DNA of 64,000 nucleotides from Sutcliffiella horikoshii (GTDB lineage: Bacteria > Bacillota > Bacilli > Bacillales > Bacillaceae_I), in the NCBI GenBank assembly GCA_001636495.1, contig KV440964.1:946666-1010665 (forward strand). The letters are read 5' to 3'. Position numbers and translations under genes: made by a program. Shown one piece after another: positions 57,983-64,000 of this stretch. The notes under the pieces were generated by a model, which searched no databases, was not told the origin of the DNA, and saw nothing but the letters and a program-made list of their open reading frames with translations. Positions within the stretch are counted from its first letter, which is position 1, and each line of letters starts with the position of its first letter.

Positions 57983-58849
57983 GTGATGATGTGCAGAGTT
58001 CTTGGTGTGTCTACATCTGGCTATTATTTATTTGTGAAGCGATTGGACCGTGAGGCAACGGAAAGAGAACAATGGAGAAAGTTCATAGATGAACGTATCC
58101 TATTTCATTTCGCTGATAACCTCGAAACATATGGAAGTGTGAGAATTCATCGTAAGTTAGTGGTAAAAGATAAAATAAATGTTTCTTCTAAAACGGTTGC
58201 CAATCGCATGAGAGCGTTAGGTTTGTTTGCCACACCGCCTAAAGTATATACCGTCACTACAGATTCTGATCATTCTAATCGTACGTATAATAATAAGTTG
58301 AATCGTCAGTTTAGCCCAGACGCACCCAACAAAGTTTGGGTGACAGATATTACTTATATTCCTACTCATGAAGGTTTCTTATATTTTAATCCAATCCTGG
58401 ACTTGTTCGGCAGGAAGGTTATTAGTTATGCAGTGGCTGATAAAATGGACCGTTCCTTGCCTCTTCGAGCTTTAAAAGAAGCCATAAAGCTGCGTCAACC
58501 GAAAGAAGGTTGGATACACCATTCGGATAAAGGAACTCAGTACTGTTCCAATGACTATATTGATGAGCTTAAAGAAGCAAAAGCAAAAATTAGTATGAGT
58601 AGGAAAGCTACTCCCTATGACAATGCCTGTGCGGAGTCGTTTTTTGCATCATTGAAAAAGGAGTATCTGAATAAATTTGTATTCAAAACTAAAGCAGAGG
58701 CAATGGGAGCTGTGCAACTTTACGTTGAGTTTTACAATAGGAAAAGAATCCATTCTACCTTAGAGTACGCCACTCCCAATGAGTACGAAAAGGCGTATTA
58801 TAAGGCACAACGCAAACATGCCAATACTACTCATTTGACCTCTGCTTAG
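57983..58849 (+). CDS. IS3 orfB transposase catalytic domain
   Basis: A 288-residue OrfB with an N-terminal HTH_21-like segment (TYGSVRIHRKLVVKD, GVSTSGYYLFV) and the DDE integrase core. The triad is visible as VTDITYIPT (Asp), HHSDKGTQY (Asp) and NACAESFFASLKKE (Glu), ending with HSTLEYATPNEYE. In active IS3 elements OrfB is made as an OrfAB fusion by a -1 frameshift; the frame is open upstream to the A6G site at 57902-57908, consistent with this. Because orfA is interrupted, only free OrfB (start ATG 57983 without a good ribosome site) could be made, so autonomous transposition is unlikely. Confidence 0.92.
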   Translation: MMMCRVLGVSTSGYYLFVKRLDREATEREQWRKFIDERILFHFADNLETYGSVRIHRKLVVKDKINVSSKTVANRMRALGLFATPPKVYTVTTDSDHSNRTYNNKLNRQFSPDAPNKVWVTDITYIPTHEGFLYFNPILDLFGRKVISYAVADKMDRSLPLRALKEAIKLRQPKEGWIHHSDKGTQYCSNDYIDELKEAKAKISMSRKATPYDNACAESFFASLKKEYLNKFVFKTKAEAMGAVQLYVEFYNRKRIHSTLEYATPNEYEKAYYKAQRKHANTTHLTSA

Positions 58850-59085
58850 AGGAACAATTCGGTTTTTAATTGTTCCTTTAAACAGAGGCGTCCAAGCGAA
58901 GTGACTACGTAGCGCGGAAGAAAAAAATACGCCAATCCTATACGTATTGATGTCTATTTTATTGACAGAACTCCATGTTTGGACAACTTTCCGGAAACTT
59001 CGGTCAAGAATGGGAAATCTTCGGACATTTACCTCAAACACCATCTGGATTAATGAAAAAGCCGATACTCTATAGGATATATTTT

Positions 59086-59155
59086 AGTGCATTAACGCAC
59101 AGCGGGTCAGACCCCTCTTTAGTGCTTTAACGCACAGCGGGTCAGACCCCTTTAA
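59086..59155. repeat. Tandem pair of the GGGTCAGACCC dispersed repeat
   Basis: Two 35-bp units, 59086-59120 and 59121-59155, each consist of GTGCNTTAACGCAC (a palindrome) followed by AGCGGGTCAGACCCCT. They abut the 3' end of the ywpF-like gene and may act as its terminator region. The same sequence in single copies occurs at 24.2, 25.8, 27.5 and 37.6 kb. Confidence 0.75.
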
Positions 59156-59160
59156 TTATT

Positions 59161-59589
59161 TCACTTACTTTTCTCGAGTACTGGTTTTTCTTTGATTTTG
59201 GTTTTGAAAGCTTGGACTAGTTCTTCGCCTGCGTAGCCTTCGAGGACGAGGCGTTCGAGCAGTTTTTCGTGGTAGTTGGTGTTTTTGCGGAAGAGCTCGC
59301 CTTCAAAGAGAATGCTCATTTTGTCCTCCATCACTGCCACTTGGCGAACGACGGCCTCGAAGGAAGCCGGATCATTGGTCGGTTTGGAGATGGTGGCCTG
59401 AACATGAAGCATCTCTTCATTATCACGAAATGCTTCGTATTTTTCGGGCTCGCTCTTCGGAAGCAACGCCTCGATCAGCCAGTTTTCTTTTCCGTACTCT
59501 CTATTGATAATCAATCCGTCTTGTAAATCCAGCTGTTCAACGTCTTCACCATGTACTAAGGATATTGCTACCAGTTTGAACGTTTTCAT
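59161..59589 (-). CDS. ywpF: YwpF-like protein
   Basis: A 142-residue protein homologous to YwpF: MKTFKLVAISLVHGEDVEQL, IINREYGKENWLIEALLPK and VLEGYAGEELVQAFKTKIKE. It is a small soluble alpha/beta protein of unknown function. In B. subtilis ywpF lies near ywpH (ssbB), and here it is divergent from ssbB, so the neighbourhood is conserved. ATG at 59589 has GGAGG seven bases upstream; a longer frame upstream contains no ribosome site and overlaps AT-rich leader. The tandem dispersed repeat at 59086-59155 abuts its end. Confidence 0.8.
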   Translation of the reverse strand: MKTFKLVAISLVHGEDVEQLDLQDGLIINREYGKENWLIEALLPKSEPEKYEAFRDNEEMLHVQATISKPTNDPASFEAVVRQVAVMEDKMSILFEGELFRKNTNYHEKLLERLVLEGYAGEELVQAFKTKIKEKPVLEKSK

Positions 59590-59792
59590 GATTTTCCTCC
59601 AACGGTTTATTTTGGGGCAACAGTTATAGCGGCTATCTATCAACATGTAGCACGCTTTAAAGTGCCAATAACATGTACCAATATTTTGTCTTATTATAAC
59701 ATATGCACAAGGAAAGATACCCTCTGTAGAAAGAAAGCAAAAAAATCCACCATAACTTGAAATATTATAATTCGATACGAACATCACCAAAC

Positions 59793-59829
59793 AAAATCGT
59801 GTTTTCCCTTAGTAGAAAAACATGGTTTT
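59793..59829 (+). promoter_or_regulatory. Two perfect ComK AT-boxes upstream of ssbB
   Basis: AAAATCGTGTTTT (59793-59805) and AAAACATGGTTTT (59817-59829) both fit the ComK AT-box AAAA-N5-TTTT exactly. The gap between them is 11 bp, not one of the usual K-box gaps (8, 18 or 31), so the arrangement is atypical. ssbB is a ComK target in B. subtilis. Confidence 0.5.
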
Positions 59830-59938
59830 ACCCCTAAAATACCACCTAAAATCATAAAACCCTCATTTTACCAAATTTTCAAATGCAGTTATGATAACGA
59901 AGCAGCACGAAATTTGTAGAAAAGAAGGAGGGAAGAAT

Positions 59939-60508
59939 GTGATAAACGAAGTAGTGCTCATTGGCAGGATGGTCAAAGATCCGGACCTCCGCTATACAAG
60001 TGATGGGACACCTGTTGCCAGTTTTCGGCTGGCTGTCAATCGATCGTTCAAAAATCAGGAAGGTGTCATTGAAGCGGATTTTGTTTCGTGCACCGCCTGG
60101 CGGAATCTTGCGAAAACGACAGCGGATTACTGCAGAAAGGGAGCATTGGTGGCAGTCACCGGGAGGATCCAGACGAGTCGGTATGAAGGAAAGGATGGAA
60201 CTACGGTCTTTGTCACAGATATTGTGGTGGATAATGTACGATTCCTTGAAAAGAAACGGGAGGAGAAACAAGCGGTACCTGCAAATGCCAAGCCGGCAGT
60301 CCAAACCGCTCCTCCTCCGCCTGAACCAGAGAATCAGCCATCCAACGGCCCGCAACAAGTTCAAACAGAGAGTCGGAATTGGGAATGGAACAAGGCGCCG
60401 CAAGAAAATCGGCAACATACTCAAAGTATGTCGAGCCACGAAAGTGCACAAACACAAAACCAAAGCCAGCAGTTCCAGATGCAGCCGCCTGAAAAGGTGG
60501 AAGTGTAG
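59939..60508 (+). CDS. ssbB: Single-stranded DNA-binding protein (SsbB-like)
   Basis: A 189-residue SSB. The OB fold (about residues 1-105) begins INEVVLIGRMVKDPDLRYT and includes AVNRSFKNQ, DFVSCTAWRNLA, VAVTGRIQTSRYEG and VDNVRFLE. The tail of about 80 residues is Gln/Asn/Pro-rich and ends MQPPEKVEV; it lacks the acidic DDDLPF-type tip that recruits partner proteins. Start is GTG at 59939, with AAGGAGGG six bases upstream; the longer frame from 59891 has no site. The ywpF neighbour and ComK-type boxes suggest that it is the competence SSB (SsbB), though B. subtilis SsbB is only 113 residues. It protects incoming single-stranded DNA. Confidence 0.85.
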   Translation: MINEVVLIGRMVKDPDLRYTSDGTPVASFRLAVNRSFKNQEGVIEADFVSCTAWRNLAKTTADYCRKGALVAVTGRIQTSRYEGKDGTTVFVTDIVVDNVRFLEKKREEKQAVPANAKPAVQTAPPPPEPENQPSNGPQQVQTESRNWEWNKAPQENRQHTQSMSSHESAQTQNQSQQFQMQPPEKVEV

Positions 60509-60630
60509 CACAGTTACATTCCAAAGGTCATCCAAACTTAAGCTGAATAAAGTATCAAGTAAGCAATCTTTAACCTAATACCTATAAAGCAAAGGGCTCC
60601 CCTCCCATTTTTGCTTTAGCCTTCCTGAAA

Positions 60631-60668
60631 AAAGGCAACTTGCGGAAACAAGCTGCCTTTCTTTTTTT
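60631..60668 (+). terminator. Terminator after ssbB
   Basis: AAAGGCAACTTG (60631-60642) pairs with CAAGCTGCCTTT (60649-60660), followed by CTTTTTTT. Confidence 0.85.
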
Positions 60669-60669
60669 G

Positions 60670-60777
60670 CTTATCAGCATGAAGCAGAGGATAAGCCCTC
60701 CAGGTTCCTCTAGAGAGAAGATCTACCTCTTTGTATCTCCATTTCATGGTGCCAGCCTTTGAGGGTTGGCTTTTTTT
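60670..60777 (+). ncRNA. Candidate small RNA between two terminators
   Basis: The 80 bases between the ssbB terminator and a second terminator (GCCAGCC at 60751-60757 with GGGTTGGC at 60763-60770, then seven T) can form one or two hairpins (AGAGGA/TCCTCT and AGAGAG/CCTCTTT-type). A 27-codon frame (ATG at 60680) ends inside the terminator but has no ribosome site. A possible promoter is TTGCTT, 17 bases, GATAAG. This is a weak call. Confidence 0.28.
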
Positions 60778-60840
60778 CGACTAGTACGATTGAAAGGTAC
60801 AGTAGGTAGCAGGTTGGCTGATTAGGCAGTTCAAGCACAA

Positions 60841-61239
60841 TCATTTATTCACATATACTCCCATCATTTCCTCCAACACTTTTCTATCCGTGGAACTTTG
60901 ATTGATATGCTTATGTAGTGTTTCTTTGAACTTCGGGTGTTGTTTCAAATAGTCGACAATTTGCATCATTTCTTCGTCGGTTTGGTGGATTTGATAAAGA
61001 CGGTTGAATTCTTTTACATAGTGCTCCTGCTCATAATGGTTGCCGACCAGGTAATCAATCGACACCTGAAAAAGGGAACTGAGATTAATAAGGGTTTCGA
61101 TGGGTGGTACTTCCTTTTCTGTTTCCCATTTGCTGATGGTGGCGTGGACCCGGTTCAGGCGGTCGGCCAGGTCTTGCTGTGACCAGTTTTTCTGATTACG
61201 AAGGTATTTGATGTTTCTGGCTAAAAAGGACGTATTCAT
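60841..61239 (-). CDS. XRE family transcriptional regulator
   Basis: A 132-residue regulator with an N-terminal HTH_3 domain (about residues 7-62): IKYLRNQKNWSQQDLADRLN, ISKWETEKEVPPIETLINLS and FQVSIDYLVGN. The C-terminal half is helical (YVKEFNRLYQIHQTDEEMM, FKETLHKHINQ) and may dimerise or bind a partner. Ribosome site AGGAGAT. Two copies of GTTCTTATAYRGAAC lie in the intergenic region at 61300-61342 and are likely operators. The divergent unknown gene at 61474 is the likely target. Confidence 0.88.
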   Translation of the reverse strand: MNTSFLARNIKYLRNQKNWSQQDLADRLNRVHATISKWETEKEVPPIETLINLSSLFQVSIDYLVGNHYEQEHYVKEFNRLYQIHQTDEEMMQIVDYLKQHPKFKETLHKHINQSSTDRKVLEEMMGVYVNK

Positions 61240-61299
61240 TATATCTCCTGCCTCTTTTTCGCATTTCTTTTAACGTAATGGATAAGAGAGGAAGTGATT

Positions 61300-61342
61300 G
61301 TTCTTATACAGAACAAATGTTGTATTTGTTCTTATATGGAAC
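61300..61342. promoter_or_regulatory. Two palindromic operators between xre and divergent gene
   Basis: GTTCTTATACAGAAC (61300-61314) and GTTCTTATATGGAAC (61328-61342) are near-identical GTTC-N7-GAAC palindromes, 28 bp apart start to start. The XRE protein is the obvious ligand. Confidence 0.65.
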
Positions 61343-61473
61343 AGTGTCGAATTTTGCAAAATTTAGAGGATGAGCGAGTGTAGGAAAGAATACCTAGAAA
61401 AAACAATGCAAAACGACTAATTACCTATATTTTCTATAAAAAGTAAATTTATCTATACTTAGGAGGAGAGAAT

Positions 61474-61965
61474 ATGCAAGAGGGAGTGATGGATGTGACA
61501 GATTACAAGTTGACTACAGTCAGCTTTCATCCTGGTACGGATAACCAGAAGCGGGATGGGCAGAATTATTTTATTTATGTAAAAGAACCAATGGATGGTT
61601 ATTCAGCGGCACCAAGAACCTCCTTCTTTGATGCGTTGGAAATCAGTAAGGAAGAATCCTCGTTGAAGGAGAATTGGCGCTGTATTTCTACCAGCGGAAA
61701 TCAGTCTGTGGAACTGCATTTCCGTTCTTATGTGGATAAAAGAATTATCTCGGTCACCATCAACCTCCCAAGCTACCAACTTGATATCTCCTCCTATGCT
61801 TGGTTCCGTCACCGTAAAGCGTTCCTTAAGATCGACTATCCGGAACAAGTGAGCCACGATTTAGTAGAAGGGTTGTTGCAGAGAATTTTTGTCAAATACA
61901 AAGGGAAAACCGCCTATCTAAGTATGAAGGAATCAAAACCAGGCGTGACAAGCAAGAGAATTTAG
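61474..61965 (+). CDS. Hypothetical protein divergent from XRE regulator
   Basis: A 163-residue soluble protein with a mixed alpha/beta pattern: KLTTVSFHPGTDNQKRDGQN, YFIYVKEPMDGYSAAPRTSF, WRCISTSGNQSVELHF and SYAWFRHRKAFLKIDYPEQ. No signal peptide, no membrane segment, no recognised motif or family. The strong ribosome site TAGGAGGAG precedes ATG at 61474, with an in-frame ATG at 61489. Its divergent position, with shared palindromic operators, makes it the likely target of the XRE regulator. A two-gene regulatory module is inferred. Confidence 0.7.
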   Translation: MQEGVMDVTDYKLTTVSFHPGTDNQKRDGQNYFIYVKEPMDGYSAAPRTSFFDALEISKEESSLKENWRCISTSGNQSVELHFRSYVDKRIISVTINLPSYQLDISSYAWFRHRKAFLKIDYPEQVSHDLVEGLLQRIFVKYKGKTAYLSMKESKPGVTSKRI

Positions 61966-62061
61966 AAGGTAGGGTATAAGGCAGGCTCAGTTGGGACACA
62001 CCGTAATTAAGTAGAATCTTTTTTGAAAAGAAGATCTAACACATATACGGTGGTGGCTCAT

Positions 62062-62592
62062 ATGAAAAATAAGAGAATTCTATACTATCTGTTTCTGGCC
62101 TTTGGCTGGACCGTCATATTGTTTTATTTGTCTTCTATGTCCTACGCGGAGCAGGATATCAGGCCGTACCTGCGCATGCTAGTGGCGGAAGAGCACATCG
62201 CTCAGGTATTTTCCAACGTCGAAATAACGTACAGAGACAGTACGGTGAGTGTAGACAATATGGGAGGCTATCAGTTTGTGGAATTTCTCTTCCGTAAAGG
62301 AGCACACCTGTTTTTTTATAGTGTCCTTGGCTACCTGCTTGTTCGGTATTTTGCAAGTTCTTTAGGGAAGAAGTATTGGAGGGTATGTTTGTTCAGTCTA
62401 TCAATCCTTCTTACGATTGCCATGCTCGATGAGTACTTGCAGCATCTGCACCCAGAACGCAGCGGACAGTGGGCGGATGTCTGGTTGAATGGGATGGGTG
62501 GGGTGAAAGGGATTATTACGGGGTTCCTGTCCACCTATATTAAAAAGAACCGTAATGGAACGACAAAAAAGAGCGCAGACCACTCTATGTAG
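62062..62592 (+). CDS. VanZ-like membrane protein, second paralogue
   Basis: A 176-residue VanZ-family protein with four membrane helices, longer than the paralogue at 23687. Family features: FGWTVILFYLSSMSYAEQ, FLFRKGAHLFFYSVLGYLL and the signature LDEYLQHLHPERSGQWADVWLN. The loop after helix 1 (about 60 residues) is an insertion relative to the shorter homologue. ATG at 62062 follows GGTGG with spacing 7; codons upstream lack a site. Function unknown. Confidence 0.83.
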   Translation: MKNKRILYYLFLAFGWTVILFYLSSMSYAEQDIRPYLRMLVAEEHIAQVFSNVEITYRDSTVSVDNMGGYQFVEFLFRKGAHLFFYSVLGYLLVRYFASSLGKKYWRVCLFSLSILLTIAMLDEYLQHLHPERSGQWADVWLNGMGGVKGIITGFLSTYIKKNRNGTTKKSADHSM

Positions 62593-62611
62593 AAGGGTTC
62601 TGCGCTTTTTT
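62572..62611. terminator. Terminator between VanZ and SNF2 genes
   Basis: AGCGCAGA (62572-62579) pairs with TCTGCGCT (62599-62606), with T-runs on both strands. The plus-strand stop codon (62590-62592) lies in the loop. Confidence 0.88.
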
Positions 62612-62614
62612 GTA

Positions 62615-64000
62615 TCATCGCAATGTCAGCAAATCTCGCAATTCTTCATTATCTAGCTCTGTAATCCAGCCTTCGCTTGTGATGATTTGGTTATTCAACG
62701 CCTGCTTGGATTCGATCATGGCATCAATTTTCTCTTCCAATGTTCCTGTGGCGATAAATTTGTGGACGTGGACAAATCGATTCTGTCCGATTCGATATGC
62801 CCTGTCTGTAGCTTGGTTCTCCACGGCCGGGTTCCACCATCGGTCATAGTGGATGACATGGTTGGCGGCTGTCAGGTTCAGTCCGGTTCCGCCCGCTTTC
62901 AGTGAAAGTACTAACACATTAAATTCCCCGTCCTGGAAATCTTGGATAAGCTGATCGCGGTCTTTTTTGACGACACTTCCATTGAGAAATCTGCCTTTTT
63001 CACCAAGTGAAGATTCCAATGTGTCAATAATCATATTCCCCATGGAAATGTATTGCGTGAAAATGAGGCAGCTTTCTCCGCGCAAACGGATCTGCTCCAC
63101 TAACTCCACCAGCTTTTCCATCTTACTGGAGCGCATCAATAGATTCTCAGGAGTTTCTTCTTTTAAGTAAAGGGCAGGGTGATCGCAGACTTGCTTCAAT
63201 TGCCCTAGCATTTTCAACACAAGGCCACGGCGCTGGATGCCACCGAGTTCTTCCACCTTATCCAATGTCTCTTTGACAAGCTGCTCATAAATGGAGGCCT
63301 GTTCAATGGTCAGTGGACAGTATTCCTTTTGCTCCTGCTTGGCAGGTAGATTTAGTGCCACCTGTTCATCCTGCTTCGTGCGGCGTAACAGGAATGGTTG
63401 GATCAGCATTTGAAGTTGCTGTATCTTCTTTTTGTCCTGATCCTTCTCAATCGCCAAGACAAACTGTTTATGGAAGGAACCTAGTGACCCCAGATATCCT
63501 GGATTAATAAAATCAAAGATGGCCCACAGCTCTGACAGGCGGTTTTCCATCGGCGTTCCTGTGAGGGCGATATGATGCGCACCGCTCAAATTCCGCACTG
63601 CTTGGGACTGTTTCGTATCTGCATTCTTGATGTTTTGCGCCTCATCGAGACAAATCGTGCGCCAGCCGACGCTTGCCAACTCCTCTTCATCAAGATGAGA
63701 GATGGCATAGGAGGTTAACACGACATCAAATCCCAATACAGCCTCCCGGAAAATAGATCCTTTCCCGCGATTCGGTCCGTAATGCAACATAACATCCAGG
63801 CTTGGAGCGAATTTTTCCAGCTCCTTTTGCCAGTTGCCAAGGACAGAAGTAGGGCAGATGATGAGTACAGGTGGTCCGTCCGGTTCCTTTTCTTTGCATG
63901 AAAGGAAATAGGCGATAAGCTGAATGGTTTTCCCCAGCCCCATATCATCTGCCAGACAAGCTCCAAAACCGTGCTCCCTTAAAAAGGTCAGCCAGGCCGC
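62615..64000 (-). CDS. SNF2 family DEAD/DEAH helicase (5' end outside window)
   Basis: The C-terminal 461 residues of a Swi2/Snf2-type ATPase; the frame remains open to the right edge, so the N-terminal SWIM or other domain is outside. Visible helicase motifs: ADDMGLGKTIQ (motif I), ICPTSVLGNW (Ia), LDEAQNIKN (II, DEAQ), LTGTPMENRLSELW (III), SCLIFTQYISMGNMI (IV), LSLKAGGTGLNLTAANHVIHYDRWWNPAVENQATDRAYRIGQ (V-VI, given here as the classical LKAGGTGLNL then QATDRAYRIGQ). Bacillus homologues are RapA-like but their role (transcription recycling or DNA repair) is not settled. The first in-window ATG, at 63943, is internal. Confidence 0.9.
   Translation of the reverse strand, partial: AAWLTFLREHGFGACLADDMGLGKTIQLIAYFLSCKEKEPDGPPVLIICPTSVLGNWQKELEKFAPSLDVMLHYGPNRGKGSIFREAVLGFDVVLTSYAISHLDEEELASVGWRTICLDEAQNIKNADTKQSQAVRNLSGAHHIALTGTPMENRLSELWAIFDFINPGYLGSLGSFHKQFVLAIEKDQDKKKIQQLQMLIQPFLLRRTKQDEQVALNLPAKQEQKEYCPLTIEQASIYEQLVKETLDKVEELGGIQRRGLVLKMLGQLKQVCDHPALYLKEETPENLLMRSSKMEKLVELVEQIRLRGESCLIFTQYISMGNMIIDTLESSLGEKGRFLNGSVVKKDRDQLIQDFQDGEFNVLVLSLKAGGTGLNLTAANHVIHYDRWWNPAVENQATDRAYRIGQNRFVHVHKFIATGTLEEKIDAMIESKQALNNQIITSEGWITELDNEELRDLLTLR

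Larger units (their letters stand above)
57557..58975 (+). mobile_element. IS3-family insertion sequence (IS150-like), 1419 bp
   Basis: Two overlapping-frame genes, orfA and orfB, with an A6G slippery run (57902-57908) define an IS3-family element. Ends: left TGGAGGTAGTATAG, right (reverse complement) TGGAGTTCTGTCAA; both ends share an internal GGATTGGCGT. The termini are TG...CA, as usual. A 4-bp target duplication TGTT lies at 57553-57556 and 58976-58979. The host repeat period is restored when the element is excised in silico, which independently confirms the boundaries. A hairpin (GGAACAATT/AATTGTTCC, 58851-58876) lies near the right end. Confidence 0.93.
57396..59040 (+). repeat. 21-bp periodic TTCGGACA intergenic array, interrupted by an IS
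   Basis: Cores TTCGGACA or TTTGGACA begin at 57396, 57417, 57449, 57470, 57492, 57513, 57534 and 57555, then, after the IS, at 58999 and 59020. Steps are 21 or 22 bp, except one of 32. When the IS and one copy of its 4-bp target duplication are removed, the broken unit at 57555 is restored as TTTGGACAACTTT and lies exactly 21 bp from both neighbours. Each unit has about 8-11 conserved and 10-13 variable bases. The array is between convergent genes (sortase, YwpF) and carries no gene. Confidence 0.82.

Noticed and set aside
1-64000. rRNA, tRNA, phage or conjugative elements
   Set aside because: No rRNA- or tRNA-like sequence, no phage structural, integrase or mob/tra gene was recognised; only one complete IS was found.

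Overview
The window looks like chromosomal DNA of an endospore-forming Bacillaceae. Evidence is low-to-moderate GC, Shine-Dalgarno sites of the AAAGGAGG type, predicted sigma-B, sigma-W and mother-cell (sigma-E/K) promoters, CcpA-type cre sites, a ComK homologue, YwpF/SsbB, YflT, VanZ-like proteins, YesM/YesN-type regulators and a class D sortase. Many acidic surface proteins would suit an alkaliphile or halotolerant species, but that is inference. No rRNA, tRNA, CRISPR array or prophage was seen.

Layout. (1) 1-6984: an yhf-type operon (yhfZ'-yhfY-yhfU-yhfT-php-yhfS-yhfX-yhfW) with an operator-like palindrome over its internal promoter; the pathway is unassigned. (2) 7-13 kb: small genes (DUF2628, GNAT, SnoaL-like, DUF4064), spore-surface-type genes with sigma-E/K-like promoters, several genes shorter than 60 codons, a MITE-like element, a 21-bp periodic repeat array, and a class I cyclic-di-GMP riboswitch in front of a 58-residue protein. 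(3) 13.0-19.0 kb: a 1927-residue cell-wall-anchored amylopullulanase behind LacI-type operators. (4) 19.2-27.5 kb: EamA transporter, ComK, GalE, acyltransferase, VanZ, glutamate-type dehydrogenase, PAS-GGDEF diguanylate cyclase. (5) 27.7-34.6 kb: a CcpA-linked sugar ABC importer without ATPase, a YesM/YesN two-component pair and a Gfo/Idh/MocA oxidoreductase. (6) 34.6-37.4 kb: an inverted pair of GC-rich repeats, a sigma-B-driven YflT protein and a Cys-rich probable spore-surface protein. (7) 37.6-53.2 kb: a 12-gene glycan-catabolic cluster: esterase, ABC importer, NanE, RpiR regulator, two ROK kinases, GH38 mannosidase, DUF4127, secreted GHL10 glycosidase and FAD oxidoreductase. (8) 53.4-64 kb: SEC-C protein, acidic sortase substrate with class D sortase, an IS3-family element inserted in a second 21-bp periodic array, YwpF/SsbB, an XRE regulator facing an unknown gene, a second VanZ, and the C-terminal part of a SNF2 helicase that leaves the window.

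How the parts connect. Region 7 reads as one pathway: extracellular cleavage by the GHL10 protein, uptake by the importer, intracellular trimming by GH38, phosphorylation by ROK kinases, and entry to amino-sugar metabolism through NanE, with CcpA and an RpiR protein as likely controllers. Neither importer has its own ATPase, so both probably use a shared MsmX-type ATPase encoded elsewhere. The pullulanase and the acidic protein carry sortase signals that the class D sortase at 56.6 kb may process. ComK and the ssbB upstream AT-boxes point to a competence regulon.

The strongest points for follow-up are the riboswitch-controlled small protein, the NanE/GH38/DUF4127/GHL10 cluster, the yhf operon, and the phase-locked 21-bp intergenic arrays, one of which independently fixes the ends of the IS element.
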